A stretch of 14,766 bases of DNA from CAXYVX01 sp964292495 (lineage in GTDB: Bacteria > Patescibacteriota > Saccharimonadia > Saccharimonadales > Saccharimonadaceae): the NCBI GenBank assembly GCA_964292495.1, contig CAXYVX010000022.1, positions 1-14,766 of the forward strand, given 5' to 3'. Below are positions 1 to 6,567 of this stretch, one piece after another (position 1 is the stretch's first letter; every line of letters starts with the position of its first letter). The notes under the pieces were generated by a model. That model did not search any database. It was given only the letters and a program-made list of their open reading frames with translations, and had not been told where the DNA came from. Position numbers and translations under genes: made by a program.

Positions 1-1
1 C

Positions 2-328
2 AACATTAATCGTTGTACTGTCGTTAAAAATATCGTTTGAGCCAGACGCAATAAACCAAACAATTCCGATATTTCCGCCATCAGAACAAGTCGGATAACC
101 CCTTGAAGACGGAGTTTGTGGCGCAATCGCGTTCGCGAGAGATTGATTCCAGTTCCCCAACCAGCACCCGTTTCCCGTGTTTCCACCCGTTAAAACCATG
201 CACTCCGTTGTGTTGCGGGCGCCAGTCGAGGGAGCGCCGGCAGCTTCAGCTTTGTCGCCGAAAACAAATATAGATAGGACCGAAATAAATAGAATTGAAG
301 CCGCGAAGATCAGTAGTCGCCGTTTCAT
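2..328 (-). CDS. Secreted protein of unknown function (3' end outside window)
   Basis: Reading leftward from ATG at 328, 109 codons are open to the window edge, so the C-terminus is missing. Residues 1-30 form a clear signal peptide: a basic start (MKRR), a hydrophobic core at about 5-23 and a likely cleavage after AEA near residue 29. The mature part is rich in Gly, Ser, Thr and Asn and has three cysteines (43, 55, 81), as is common in extracellular or surface proteins. A GGGG Shine-Dalgarno lies 6 bases before the ATG, and the stop of the upstream gene lies only 13 bases away, so the two are probably co-transcribed. I do not recognise the family; a surface protein is an inference from the leader and composition. 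Confidence 0.75.
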   Translation of the reverse strand, partial: MKRRLLIFAASILFISVLSIFVFGDKAEAAGAPSTGARNTTECMVLTGGNTGNGCWLGNWNQSLANAIAPQTPSSRGYPTCSDGGNIGIVWFIASGSNDIFNDSTTINV

Positions 329-341
329 AACAATCCCCGGC

Positions 342-830
342 TTAAATGCCGTGCGCTCCGTCCGGTTGAGTTTGGCTGCTCGGATGCGCCAATTCCGCAG
401 AGCTCAAAAGTGAATCGTAGCTGCCGCCAGTTAATAAAATCCTATTATTCGGAAAAACGCCGTCATTCGCGAACTTATTCAGCTTTTCAATAGACTTTTT
501 AAGTCCGCCAATGTCGCCAGATGAAACTTGGTTCAGCGCCGAAATATAAACGCAATTCACATCAGAATCAGAATCAACATTTTCGCGAATAAAATTCATC
601 TCAGTTTTAAGAGAATCTTTTTCAAACAATTTGAATTCTTTCAGAGATTTTTCCACGCCGTTTATAATGTCCGTTCCGCAAATTGTTGAGACAACCCTGA
701 CTTTTTGACTTGGAGATTTTGCGCCAAAATATGTCAAACCCGACGCCAAAAATCCAATAAAAATAACACTCGTTGCCACCAACGTGGCCGCAGCGGTCAG
801 CAAATTTCCCATCCATTTTTGTTGAAACAC
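342..830 (-). CDS. Single-pass membrane protein of unknown function
   Basis: 162 residues. A hydrophobic segment at about residues 9-34 looks like an N-terminal membrane anchor, followed by a roughly 125-residue soluble domain that probably faces outside. That domain has two cysteines (51 and 93) that could pair. The start is GTG at 830, chosen because an AGGAG Shine-Dalgarno sits 5 bases upstream; the ATG six codons later has no such site. It is the first gene of a probable two-gene unit with the signal-peptide protein downstream, read from the promoter at 864-891. No family is recognised. Confidence 0.72.
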   Translation of the reverse strand: MFQQKWMGNLLTAAATLVATSVIFIGFLASGLTYFGAKSPSQKVRVVSTICGTDIINGVEKSLKEFKLFEKDSLKTEMNFIRENVDSDSDVNCVYISALNQVSSGDIGGLKKSIEKLNKFANDGVFPNNRILLTGGSYDSLLSSAELAHPSSQTQPDGAHGI

Positions 831-863
831 TGTAACTCCTTGTATTAATGTAATAGCTTAACC

Positions 864-891
864 ATCATAGTACGGAATTATTTTTTCGCAA
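864..891 (-). promoter_or_regulatory. Sigma70-type promoter for the 342-830 gene
   Basis: On the minus strand, TTGCGA (886-891) is followed after 16 bases by TATGAT (864-869). Transcription would start near 857, giving a leader of about 27 bases that contains the AGGAG site. It lies just after the dnaG stop codon. Confidence 0.5.
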
Positions 892-898
892 TTTTATG

Positions 899-2737
899 TT
901 ATTTCTCTTTTCGCGTTTTCCACAGATCACGCAAACCGTCAAAATCGTTTCGCGAATTGCTCTTCTCAATCGCCACCAAATCCTTTTTTAGCCCATTCAC
1001 CGCGCCGTTAATCAGCCGCGCCTTATCTGTTTCGCCAGCTTCAAGAACATTCGCAAGCTCAGATGAAAGCGACTCAAATTTTCCGCGAATTTTGAGTTTT
1101 TCAAGCTCGTTCATGTTCGTCATCAGCGCCAAACGTTCGTCAAAATTCTCGCCAAAACTGCGCTCCGCAATCATCTCAAGTTCCGCCATTTTGTCCGCCA
1201 TTTCCGATGTAATCTTTGCCTCATTTTCCGCCGCCTTCACTTCTCGATTCAGCAAAAAATATTTGATTTTCGCGAAAAGTTCACTCAAATATTCGTCAGG
1301 AACATTCGCCGTGACGCTCGCAATTCTCGGGAATTTATACGCCAACGCAAAAATCATATTGATATAAAATTCTTCATTTTTTCTTTCACGAGCCGCCAGT
1401 TTCAACTTGCTTTCGCGCAAAAATTTTCGGCCAGTTTCAGTTTTTTTCGCAAACGTTTCGCCACGCATTTTCGCGAAAAGTGAATCTTCCGAAACCCGTA
1501 AAATCTTGGCGACTTTTTTTACATAAAATTCTTGTTCAACTTCATCGCGAAGATTTTTTATGAGCGCCAAACTTCGGTCAGAAACGACTTTTTGACCGTC
1601 CGCCGTGGCAATATCTTCCCCGCGAACGTAGTGATTTATCACCCAATCCACCGCCGGCGAATGCATTTTATTCACCACTTCTTCCCAAACTTGAACACCA
1701 AAATTGTTCAATATTTCATCAGGATCTTTGGGAGGATTTTTCGCGAATTTTTCATAATCAGACCAATCAATAACTTCCAGTTTCAAATCCAAATCCTGCG
1801 ACAAATTTATCGCGCGTTCTGTCGCCGCAATTCCAGCTCGGTCGCCATCAAAACACAGCCGAATATTCCGCGTCAATCTCTGCAAACTTTTGAGGTGATC
1901 TTTGGTCAACGCAGTTCCAGCCGCTGCCACAATGTTTTTCACGCCAGCCTGCGAGCTAGAAATCACGTCAAGATTTCCCTCCACCAAAATCGCGAAATTT
2001 TTCTCGCGAATCGCCATTTTCGCGAAATTCAGCCCGAAAATTTGCCGCCCTTTGTCATAAACCAGCGTGCCCGGCGTGTTTAAATATTTCGGCTCACCAG
2101 GACCAACAATTCTCCCCGTAAAGCCGACAATTTGCCCGACCGAATCGCGCAGTGGAATCATCATGCGAGAGCGGAACATTTCATTTTTTCTCTCGGAAAT
2201 TAAGCCAGCTTCGCGAATTTCTTTTTCATCAAATTTTCGCGAAATTAGCAAATTTTTCAGTCGCGAATTTTCCGGAGCAAAACCAATTCCCCACTGTAAA
2301 ACGGTTTCTTTTGTCAATTTCCGGTTCGCAAAAATATATTCCATGGCTGATTTTTCGCGAGTCATTTCGTGCTGAAAATAGTTAACGGCGAGACTGTTCA
2401 TTTCGTAAATTCGCTCTTTGCGCCGGCCGAGATCTTTTGGCGCGCGCGAATCGTATTTACTGAGGTCAACGCCAGATTTTTTCGCGAGAATTTCCATTGC
2501 TCCGCGAAAATCCACGCCTTCAACCTGCATGACAAAACTAAAAATGTCTCCGCCCTGACCACTGGAAAAATCGTGCCAAATATCTCGGTCCGGCGTCACA
2601 AAAAAGCTCGGCGTTCGCTCCTGCGTGAATGGACTGAGCCCGCGCCAATAGCGCCCGGACCGTTTCAGCTGGACATATTCGCCAATTACGTCTTCAATGG
2701 CGAGTTTGCTGCGAATTTCCTCTTTGGCGTCGTTCAT
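899..2737 (-). CDS. dnaG: DNA primase DnaG, zinc-ligand-free variant
   Basis: 612 residues, normal for the family. DnaG makes the RNA primers for DNA replication and docks on the DnaB helicase. Domains in order: an N-terminal zinc-ribbon-like domain (about 1-95), the RNA polymerase core with the basic/PLRD region (about 190-232), the Toprim fold with E253 (LVEGNLDV) and D297/D299 (CFDGDRAG), and a helicase-binding C-terminus (about 450-612). The zinc ligands are absent: where the family has CPFH and HCFGC, this protein has SPFT (S35, T38) and HDFSS (D56, S59), with the ligand spacing kept. The ATG at 2737 is chosen because homology starts there (MNDAKEEI) and TATAAT ends 6 bases upstream. A longer in-frame opening to 2983 lacks primase-like sequence and overlaps the divergent gene. 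Confidence 0.95.
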   Translation of the reverse strand: MNDAKEEIRSKLAIEDVIGEYVQLKRSGRYWRGLSPFTQERTPSFFVTPDRDIWHDFSSGQGGDIFSFVMQVEGVDFRGAMEILAKKSGVDLSKYDSRAPKDLGRRKERIYEMNSLAVNYFQHEMTREKSAMEYIFANRKLTKETVLQWGIGFAPENSRLKNLLISRKFDEKEIREAGLISERKNEMFRSRMMIPLRDSVGQIVGFTGRIVGPGEPKYLNTPGTLVYDKGRQIFGLNFAKMAIREKNFAILVEGNLDVISSSQAGVKNIVAAAGTALTKDHLKSLQRLTRNIRLCFDGDRAGIAATERAINLSQDLDLKLEVIDWSDYEKFAKNPPKDPDEILNNFGVQVWEEVVNKMHSPAVDWVINHYVRGEDIATADGQKVVSDRSLALIKNLRDEVEQEFYVKKVAKILRVSEDSLFAKMRGETFAKKTETGRKFLRESKLKLAARERKNEEFYINMIFALAYKFPRIASVTANVPDEYLSELFAKIKYFLLNREVKAAENEAKITSEMADKMAELEMIAERSFGENFDERLALMTNMNELEKLKIRGKFESLSSELANVLEAGETDKARLINGAVNGLKKDLVAIEKSNSRNDFDGLRDLWKTRKEK

Positions 2738-2743
2738 AGTTAT

Positions 2744-2773
2744 ATTATATATGTTTTTCGCGAATTTTGTCGC
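2744..2773 (-). promoter_or_regulatory. dnaG promoter, leaderless type
   Basis: Perfect -10 TATAAT at 2744-2749 on the minus strand, exactly 6 bases before the dnaG ATG, so transcription should begin at or next to the start codon. A possible -35 (GCGACA, 2768-2773) lies 18 bases further upstream. No Shine-Dalgarno is present. A TTCGCGAA palindrome (2757-2764) sits in the spacer. Confidence 0.7.
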
Positions 2774-2776
2774 TTG

Positions 2777-2785
2777 TGCTAAAAT
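2777..2785 (+). promoter_or_regulatory. Extended -10 promoter for the Gln/Pro-rich gene, leaderless type
   Basis: TGC followed by TAAAAT (2780-2785) is an extended -10 element that ends exactly 6 bases before the ATG at 2792. No Shine-Dalgarno is present. No good -35 is visible; TTCGCGAA (2757-2764) overlaps that position, 15 bases upstream of the -10. Confidence 0.6.
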
Positions 2786-2791
2786 CGAGAC

Positions 2792-3739
2792 ATGAATGGG
2801 GATGGGCAGCTCAGTTCTTCTGGTCAAAATGGCCAAACGCCTGCGTACGGAGCGCAGGATAATTTCGCGAGTCCCGCGAGTTTTCCCCAGCAACAGGCTC
2901 AGCCACAAATGTCGCCCGTCCAGCCCGCAAATATTTTCCCGAGCCAGAACGAGAATTTTCCGGCGCAACAAACTTACCAGCAATATTCCGACATTCCTGT
3001 TTCACCACAACCACAACAACCGCCGCAGCCACAGGTTCAGCAACAGCAAAATTTCGCCCAGCCAACAACATATTCCAGCTCAAATTATTCTTCCGCCGCG
3101 CCAGCCTCGCAAGATGAATATTTGAGAGCACAACAGCAAACCGCCCAAGCGCAAACTCGCCCGCTCAATTACGGGGATCTCATCGCTGACGCAAATTCGG
3201 CGAAAAAACACGGCGATTTGCTGCCTTTTTTACCGAATAAAATCTTGTTTCCGCTTGTTGGCTTCGTTGTAGGGATGATCATTCTCGCGATTGTCATAAC
3301 GGCAAATCGCGCCAAACCAACCGTCGCGAACGATATATCGGCAAACGATCAGTTGCTGGCACTCGGAACTCTACTGGCTTATGGTCAGAATGGAATCTCA
3401 AACTCGGACAGCTTGCGGGTTTCAAGTGAAGCGAATTTAATCCTGCCGTCCATGCAAAACAATCTCTCCGCTAAATTTGGCAGCATCGCAAAGCCAAACA
3501 ACGGCGCAAAAATCTCAGACAGCCTCAAAGAAAAACTGGATAAAGCAAAATCCATCAGCAATCTAGAAGCAGTCTACCACGACGAACTTCGCGACATGCT
3601 CAAATCAACAGCTGCCTCTTTGGACGACCTTTCGCGAAAATCCGCTTCCGCCGAGGAGCAAACTTTGGCAGAAAAAGCGGCGAAAAACTTCTCTGAGCTC
3701 TACGATCGCATCAACTCAACCACAGAACCGACGGATTAG
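2792..3739 (+). CDS. Gln/Pro-rich single-pass membrane protein, unknown function
   Basis: 315 residues in three parts. Residues 1-125 are low complexity, rich in Gln, Pro, Ser and Ala, and probably disordered. Residues about 149-171 form one strong transmembrane helix. Residues 172-315 are a mostly helical, charged domain rich in Ala, Ser, Lys and Leu. If the disordered part stays inside, the C-terminal domain faces outward, but orientation is not certain. It is one of only two plus-strand protein genes here, divergent from dnaG and convergent with the YjbR-family gene (2 bases between stop codons). The start is supported by the extended -10 exactly 6 bases upstream. The gene holds only one TTCGCGAA. 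No family is recognised. Confidence 0.85.
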   Translation: MNGDGQLSSSGQNGQTPAYGAQDNFASPASFPQQQAQPQMSPVQPANIFPSQNENFPAQQTYQQYSDIPVSPQPQQPPQPQVQQQQNFAQPTTYSSSNYSSAAPASQDEYLRAQQQTAQAQTRPLNYGDLIADANSAKKHGDLLPFLPNKILFPLVGFVVGMIILAIVITANRAKPTVANDISANDQLLALGTLLAYGQNGISNSDSLRVSSEANLILPSMQNNLSAKFGSIAKPNNGAKISDSLKEKLDKAKSISNLEAVYHDELRDMLKSTAASLDDLSRKSASAEEQTLAEKAAKNFSELYDRINSTTEPTD

Positions 3740-3741
3740 CG

Positions 3742-4269
3742 CTATTTTCCGCCAACCAGCCGCCAGCTCAAACGGATCAAATCTTTAATGAATTCGTCGT
3801 CCAGCTGACCGGTTAAAATCAGCGTGTTCCAATGCTTTTTGCTGAGGTGATATCCAGGCATCACGGATTCATATCTTTCGCGAAGATCCTCAGAAAGTTG
3901 CGGATCGCATTTTAAACTCAAATTCAGCGGGTTTTTTCCAAGCGAAATTAAAGCAAACATTTTTTCCTCGCCTCTGTCATTAATGGTTTTATAGACCGCA
4001 ACATCCTCGCCAAACGGAAAATCTATTCGCGAATTCGGCATGCTCAAAATATATTCTTCCAGCTCGTCATGACTCATGTTTTTATGCGTAAGTTCAGCAG
4101 AAGAATGCATTTTCGCCGCCAAATCTTCCAAATATTGGTCGCTGTTTTTTCGCGAAAATTTATGTTTTCTTGGCGCCGAAACTTCAAGTTTTCCGAACTT
4201 TTTTCGCGAAATCTCAGCATTTCGTCCGCGTCCGTCAGTCAAAATTTTTCCAATGTTTTTTCTGGCCAT
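3742..4269 (-). CDS. MmcQ/YjbR-family protein with N-terminal extension
   Basis: 175 residues. Residues about 65-175 match the YjbR (DUF419) fold: an N-terminal helix (MSHDELEEYILSMP), the strand region FPFGEDVAVYK, and the typical KCDPxLxExLRxxYESVxPGYHLxKKHWNT block at 120-149, ending in a helix. Members resemble DNA-binding folds (MmcQ is a transcription factor in some bacteria), but most have no known role. Residues 1-64 are a basic extension (many Lys and Arg) not usual for the family. A GAGGAG Shine-Dalgarno 10 bases before the ATG at 4269 supports the longer form; the shorter alternative is Met65 (4077). It starts 2 bases after the orn stop and is probably co-transcribed with orn. Confidence 0.85.
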   Translation of the reverse strand: MARKNIGKILTDGRGRNAEISRKKFGKLEVSAPRKHKFSRKNSDQYLEDLAAKMHSSAELTHKNMSHDELEEYILSMPNSRIDFPFGEDVAVYKTINDRGEEKMFALISLGKNPLNLSLKCDPQLSEDLRERYESVMPGYHLSKKHWNTLILTGQLDDEFIKDLIRLSWRLVGGK

Positions 4270-4271
4270 AA

Positions 4272-4910
4272 TTACTTTTTCTCCTCTGAAAAATTGCTGT
4301 TTTTTGACTTGAAATTTCCACGATTCAAATAAAATTTCAGCTCTGCGATCGACCCTTCAATGTCGGCCATCGCGCGGTGATCTTCCGGTTTCGCGAAAAT
4401 TATCCCGCGGTTTTCCATGATCAATTTCCAGCTGGAAACGTCAAGTTGCCGATAATGCAATAACTTTTGCAGACGAGGAAATTCCAGCGTAATAAATTTC
4501 TGATCCTGGTGAATTGAATTACCCGCCAAATAAATTGGAGCAAGCGCACATGGATTCGCTTCCCCACACTTTTTCAAGACTTGTTTTTGTTCGTCGACAG
4601 ATAAATCCTCGATTTTCGCGAAATTTTCGCGCGCAAAATCAACCAGTTCCGCGTCAACCAGCGCCGCGATTTTATGCGCATTGCAGTTTCCATTGATCAA
4701 CGCGTCGCGCGATTCCGGGTTTTTGTCCCAGAATTCTCCTGTCAAACGCGCTTCCAAAAAATCTTGCGGAACTTTTACCGCGCTTTCATATCTCGCGACT
4801 TCATTAAAATCCCAATCCGTGGCAATCGCGCCAACTTCAACAATTTTGTCTTCGCCCGGCTTCAATCCGGTCATTTCCAGGTCAATCCATAAAAGTCTTG
4901 CTTTGTTCAT
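4272..4910 (-). CDS. orn: Oligoribonuclease (DEDDh 3'-5' exonuclease)
   Basis: 212 residues from ATG 4910. Orn degrades 2-5 nt RNA fragments to mononucleotides in the cytoplasm. DEDDh motifs are visible: D10 and E12 in WIDLEMTGL, D136 in GNSIHQDQKF, and H178 and D183 in HRAMADI; the Orn-typical LHYRxLDVSSWK follows at 151-162. Compared with Orn of Proteobacteria there is an insert of about 20-30 residues around 85-125 before the GNS motif. An in-frame extension to 4976 is open, but 4910 is chosen: conservation begins at MNKARLLWIDLE and an extended -10 (TGG-TATAAT) ends exactly 6 bases upstream. That -10 overlaps the stop codon of the preceding gene. Confidence 0.93.
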   Translation of the reverse strand: MNKARLLWIDLEMTGLKPGEDKIVEVGAIATDWDFNEVARYESAVKVPQDFLEARLTGEFWDKNPESRDALINGNCNAHKIAALVDAELVDFARENFAKIEDLSVDEQKQVLKKCGEANPCALAPIYLAGNSIHQDQKFITLEFPRLQKLLHYRQLDVSSWKLIMENRGIIFAKPEDHRAMADIEGSIAELKFYLNRGNFKSKNSNFSEEKK

Positions 4911-4916
4911 GATCAC

Positions 4917-4925
4917 ATTATACCA
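4917..4925 (-). promoter_or_regulatory. Internal leaderless promoter for orn
   Basis: TGG-TATAAT on the minus strand (-10 at 4917-4922) ends 6 bases before the orn ATG at 4910. It lies on the stop codon (4918-4920) of the upstream gene, so orn and the YjbR-family gene can be expressed separately from the rest of the cluster. Confidence 0.6.
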
Positions 4926-5673
4926 TGGCGCTTTCATCTGATCCCAGATTTTTGACGTAATCGCCGCTGTCTTCATCCAGCTTGTAGCCCATCCGTTTCG
5001 CCGTGGTATCGTATCGCCTTTTTCCCGCGTCTAGAGAAATTCCCTGCGTAAAATCGCCTTCTTCTCTTCGCTTTTCATAAATCTTAATCATTTTGTTGTT
5101 TTTCGCGGACTGAACAATCATCTGCGTGATTCCAGCTTGTTTCGCGATTTGCTCGCTCGCCGCAACCAAAATTTTCTCCCAGCGCACATCTTCAAGCTTT
5201 GGCAGCTCCATTCGCGAAAAATTCAATTTTGATAAATAAACTCTCTGCAACTGCACAATTTTCAACGCCGGTCTTCCGTCAAACGCGACAATTTCAAATC
5301 CCGCATTCACAGACGGCACGCCTTCAAACGCCAGCGCCAAACCGCCGTCCGCTCCGTCCAAAACAAACTCTTGCGAGAGCGTGTTTTCCGCCAAAAGCCC
5401 AATTTCCTGGTCTTTCGCAATTTTTTCAATATATGGATTTTCGCGAAATGTTTTATTCTTTATGATCTGATGGACGCCAGGATTATCCGGATTTTCCTCT
5501 GGTAAACCAAGTAAATCATAGCTTCCGCGAATTTCATGATTCTGTTTCGCGAATTTTTCCGCCAACGCACCAGCGTCATCGCGCCTCGTTTCCACCAGAG
5601 TGTCAAGCAAATCCATGCGCGCATTCCAGATTTCGTTTTCCAGCGAATTTTGATTGAAATTCTCGTAGCTCAA
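4918..5673 (-). CDS. Unknown protein with GNAT-like C-terminal part
   Basis: 251 residues, soluble, no signal peptide. Residues 1-100 are charged and helical. Residues about 165-235 (from WEKILVAASEQIAKQAG through SAKNNKMIKIYEK to YDTTAKRMGYK) have the look of the acetyl-CoA-binding half of GNAT acetyltransferases: a helix, a strand, an N-containing turn, a helix and a final GY/F strand. This resemblance is weak and by eye only. The start is TTG at 5673, supported by an AAGGGG Shine-Dalgarno 9 bases upstream and by starting 1 base after the stop of the preceding gene; ATG at 5616 is the alternative. It is the second gene of the 6520-to-3742 cluster. Confidence 0.75.
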   Translation of the reverse strand: MSYENFNQNSLENEIWNARMDLLDTLVETRRDDAGALAEKFAKQNHEIRGSYDLLGLPEENPDNPGVHQIIKNKTFRENPYIEKIAKDQEIGLLAENTLSQEFVLDGADGGLALAFEGVPSVNAGFEIVAFDGRPALKIVQLQRVYLSKLNFSRMELPKLEDVRWEKILVAASEQIAKQAGITQMIVQSAKNNKMIKIYEKRREEGDFTQGISLDAGKRRYDTTAKRMGYKLDEDSGDYVKNLGSDESAMV

Positions 5674-5674
5674 C

Positions 5675-6520
5675 TTAAATTTCCCCTTCTTTTTTCATGT
5701 ATGCGTAATTTCGGTTTATCCTGTTCAGGTCTGCGTCATTCTTGTTTTCGCGAATAATTTTCATCTTCTCCTCAATGAATTTCATCACCTTAAATCTGTC
5801 CGCGCCGGCTTTGAGAAAGCTTTCAGCCTCATCAAAAATATCCATTTCATCCGCAAATCTTCCCGCTTCGTGAATTTGGTCGTCATAATCTTCCATGTCA
5901 ACAGTTCCAATTCTGTCAAAATCCGGATTAAGGTCGCCAAGAAGCGTTTTTAAGTTCTGGATTCGCTCGTTATATTCGCTCCGGGAAAGCAAAATATTTT
6001 CCGCAGAATCTGCTTCACTGTCGTTTTCATCTTCGTTTTTCAGCTTTTTTTCGTCCTTTTTTTCGCGACGAAAACGCCCGTTCTGGTCAATTTTTGCGGC
6101 TGTTTCGCGAAGAAATTTTACTGCCGCCAACAATTCATTTTTCTCTGTTTGAACAACAGATTCTTTCGCAATTTTTTCCGCGATTTCCGCGAATCGCTCC
6201 ATCGCTTCATCACTATAATTCTGCGCATCCAAAACATCTTCTTCGGGGATTTCAGTCGGTTTTTCGCTATTGACGGCATACCATAAAACCGTCGCGACGG
6301 CATCATCAATCGTTTGAATCATTTTCTCATTGTGCTCGCCATCATTCGCGAAATTCTGAAAAGTGTCATCACGGTCGCTTTCATCCTGATCACGCTTCAT
6401 ATTCCACGGATTTTCGCGCCATTCAGCATCGCTCATCGGCGTTTTTTCAGCTGTGCGATTTTTGCGAAGAATCGCTTCAAGATCGTTTTCATTGTTTTTT
6501 GTTTTTGGTCGAACATGCAT
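5675..6520 (-). CDS. Acidic, charged unknown protein
   Basis: 281 residues from ATG 6520. Very rich in Glu, Asp, Lys and Asn, without a membrane segment or signal peptide; stretches around 90-150 and 215-275 are likely helical, with a highly charged probably disordered linker at about 150-175. No family is recognised. The start is uncertain: an in-frame TTG at 6532 lies inside the promoter, ATG 6520 lies only 2 bases after the -10 box, and the next in-frame ATG is at 6436 without a Shine-Dalgarno. The downstream gene begins 1 base after this stop, which points to linked expression and perhaps a shared process. Confidence 0.7.
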   Translation of the reverse strand: MHVRPKTKNNENDLEAILRKNRTAEKTPMSDAEWRENPWNMKRDQDESDRDDTFQNFANDGEHNEKMIQTIDDAVATVLWYAVNSEKPTEIPEEDVLDAQNYSDEAMERFAEIAEKIAKESVVQTEKNELLAAVKFLRETAAKIDQNGRFRREKKDEKKLKNEDENDSEADSAENILLSRSEYNERIQNLKTLLGDLNPDFDRIGTVDMEDYDDQIHEAGRFADEMDIFDEAESFLKAGADRFKVMKFIEEKMKIIRENKNDADLNRINRNYAYMKKEGEI

Positions 6521-6522
6521 AT

Positions 6523-6551
6523 ATACTAGCAAATATTTGACAAAATGTCAA
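6523..6551 (-). promoter_or_regulatory. Sigma70 promoter with palindromic -35 region
   Basis: On the minus strand TTGACA (6546-6551) is followed after 17 bases by TAGTAT (6523-6528). The -35 is one arm of a perfect inverted repeat, TTGACA-AAA-TGTCAA (6537-6551), a shape expected of a dimeric repressor's operator. It drives the acidic protein and probably the whole cluster. Confidence 0.6.
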
Positions 6552-6567
6552 TGCTTATTTTATAAAA

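Noticed and set aside
1532..2083. Long plus-strand open frame inside dnaG
   Set aside because: It is antisense to a clearly conserved gene and has an Arg/Phe/Ile-rich composition typical of a shadow frame.
2738..2983. N-terminal extension of dnaG by 82 codons
   Set aside because: It overlaps the divergent gene at 2792, shows no primase-like sequence, and the promoter's -10 lies inside it, just before the ATG at 2737.
2765..3630. Stretch free of TTCGCGAA across most of the Gln/Pro-rich gene, as a sign of recent transfer
   Set aside because: At one site per ~255 bases a single gap of ~870 bases is not surprising within a 14.8-kb window, and the low-complexity sequence constrains the DNA.
4911..4976. 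22-residue N-terminal extension of orn
   Set aside because: Family homology begins at Met 4910, and the extension contains the -10 box and the end of the upstream gene.
6537..6566. Plus-strand promoter from the other arm of the palindrome (TTGACA 6537-6542, TATAAA 6561-6566)
   Set aside because: It would only produce argS antisense RNA, the -10 is imperfect at 18 bases, and the -35 match follows from the palindrome's symmetry.
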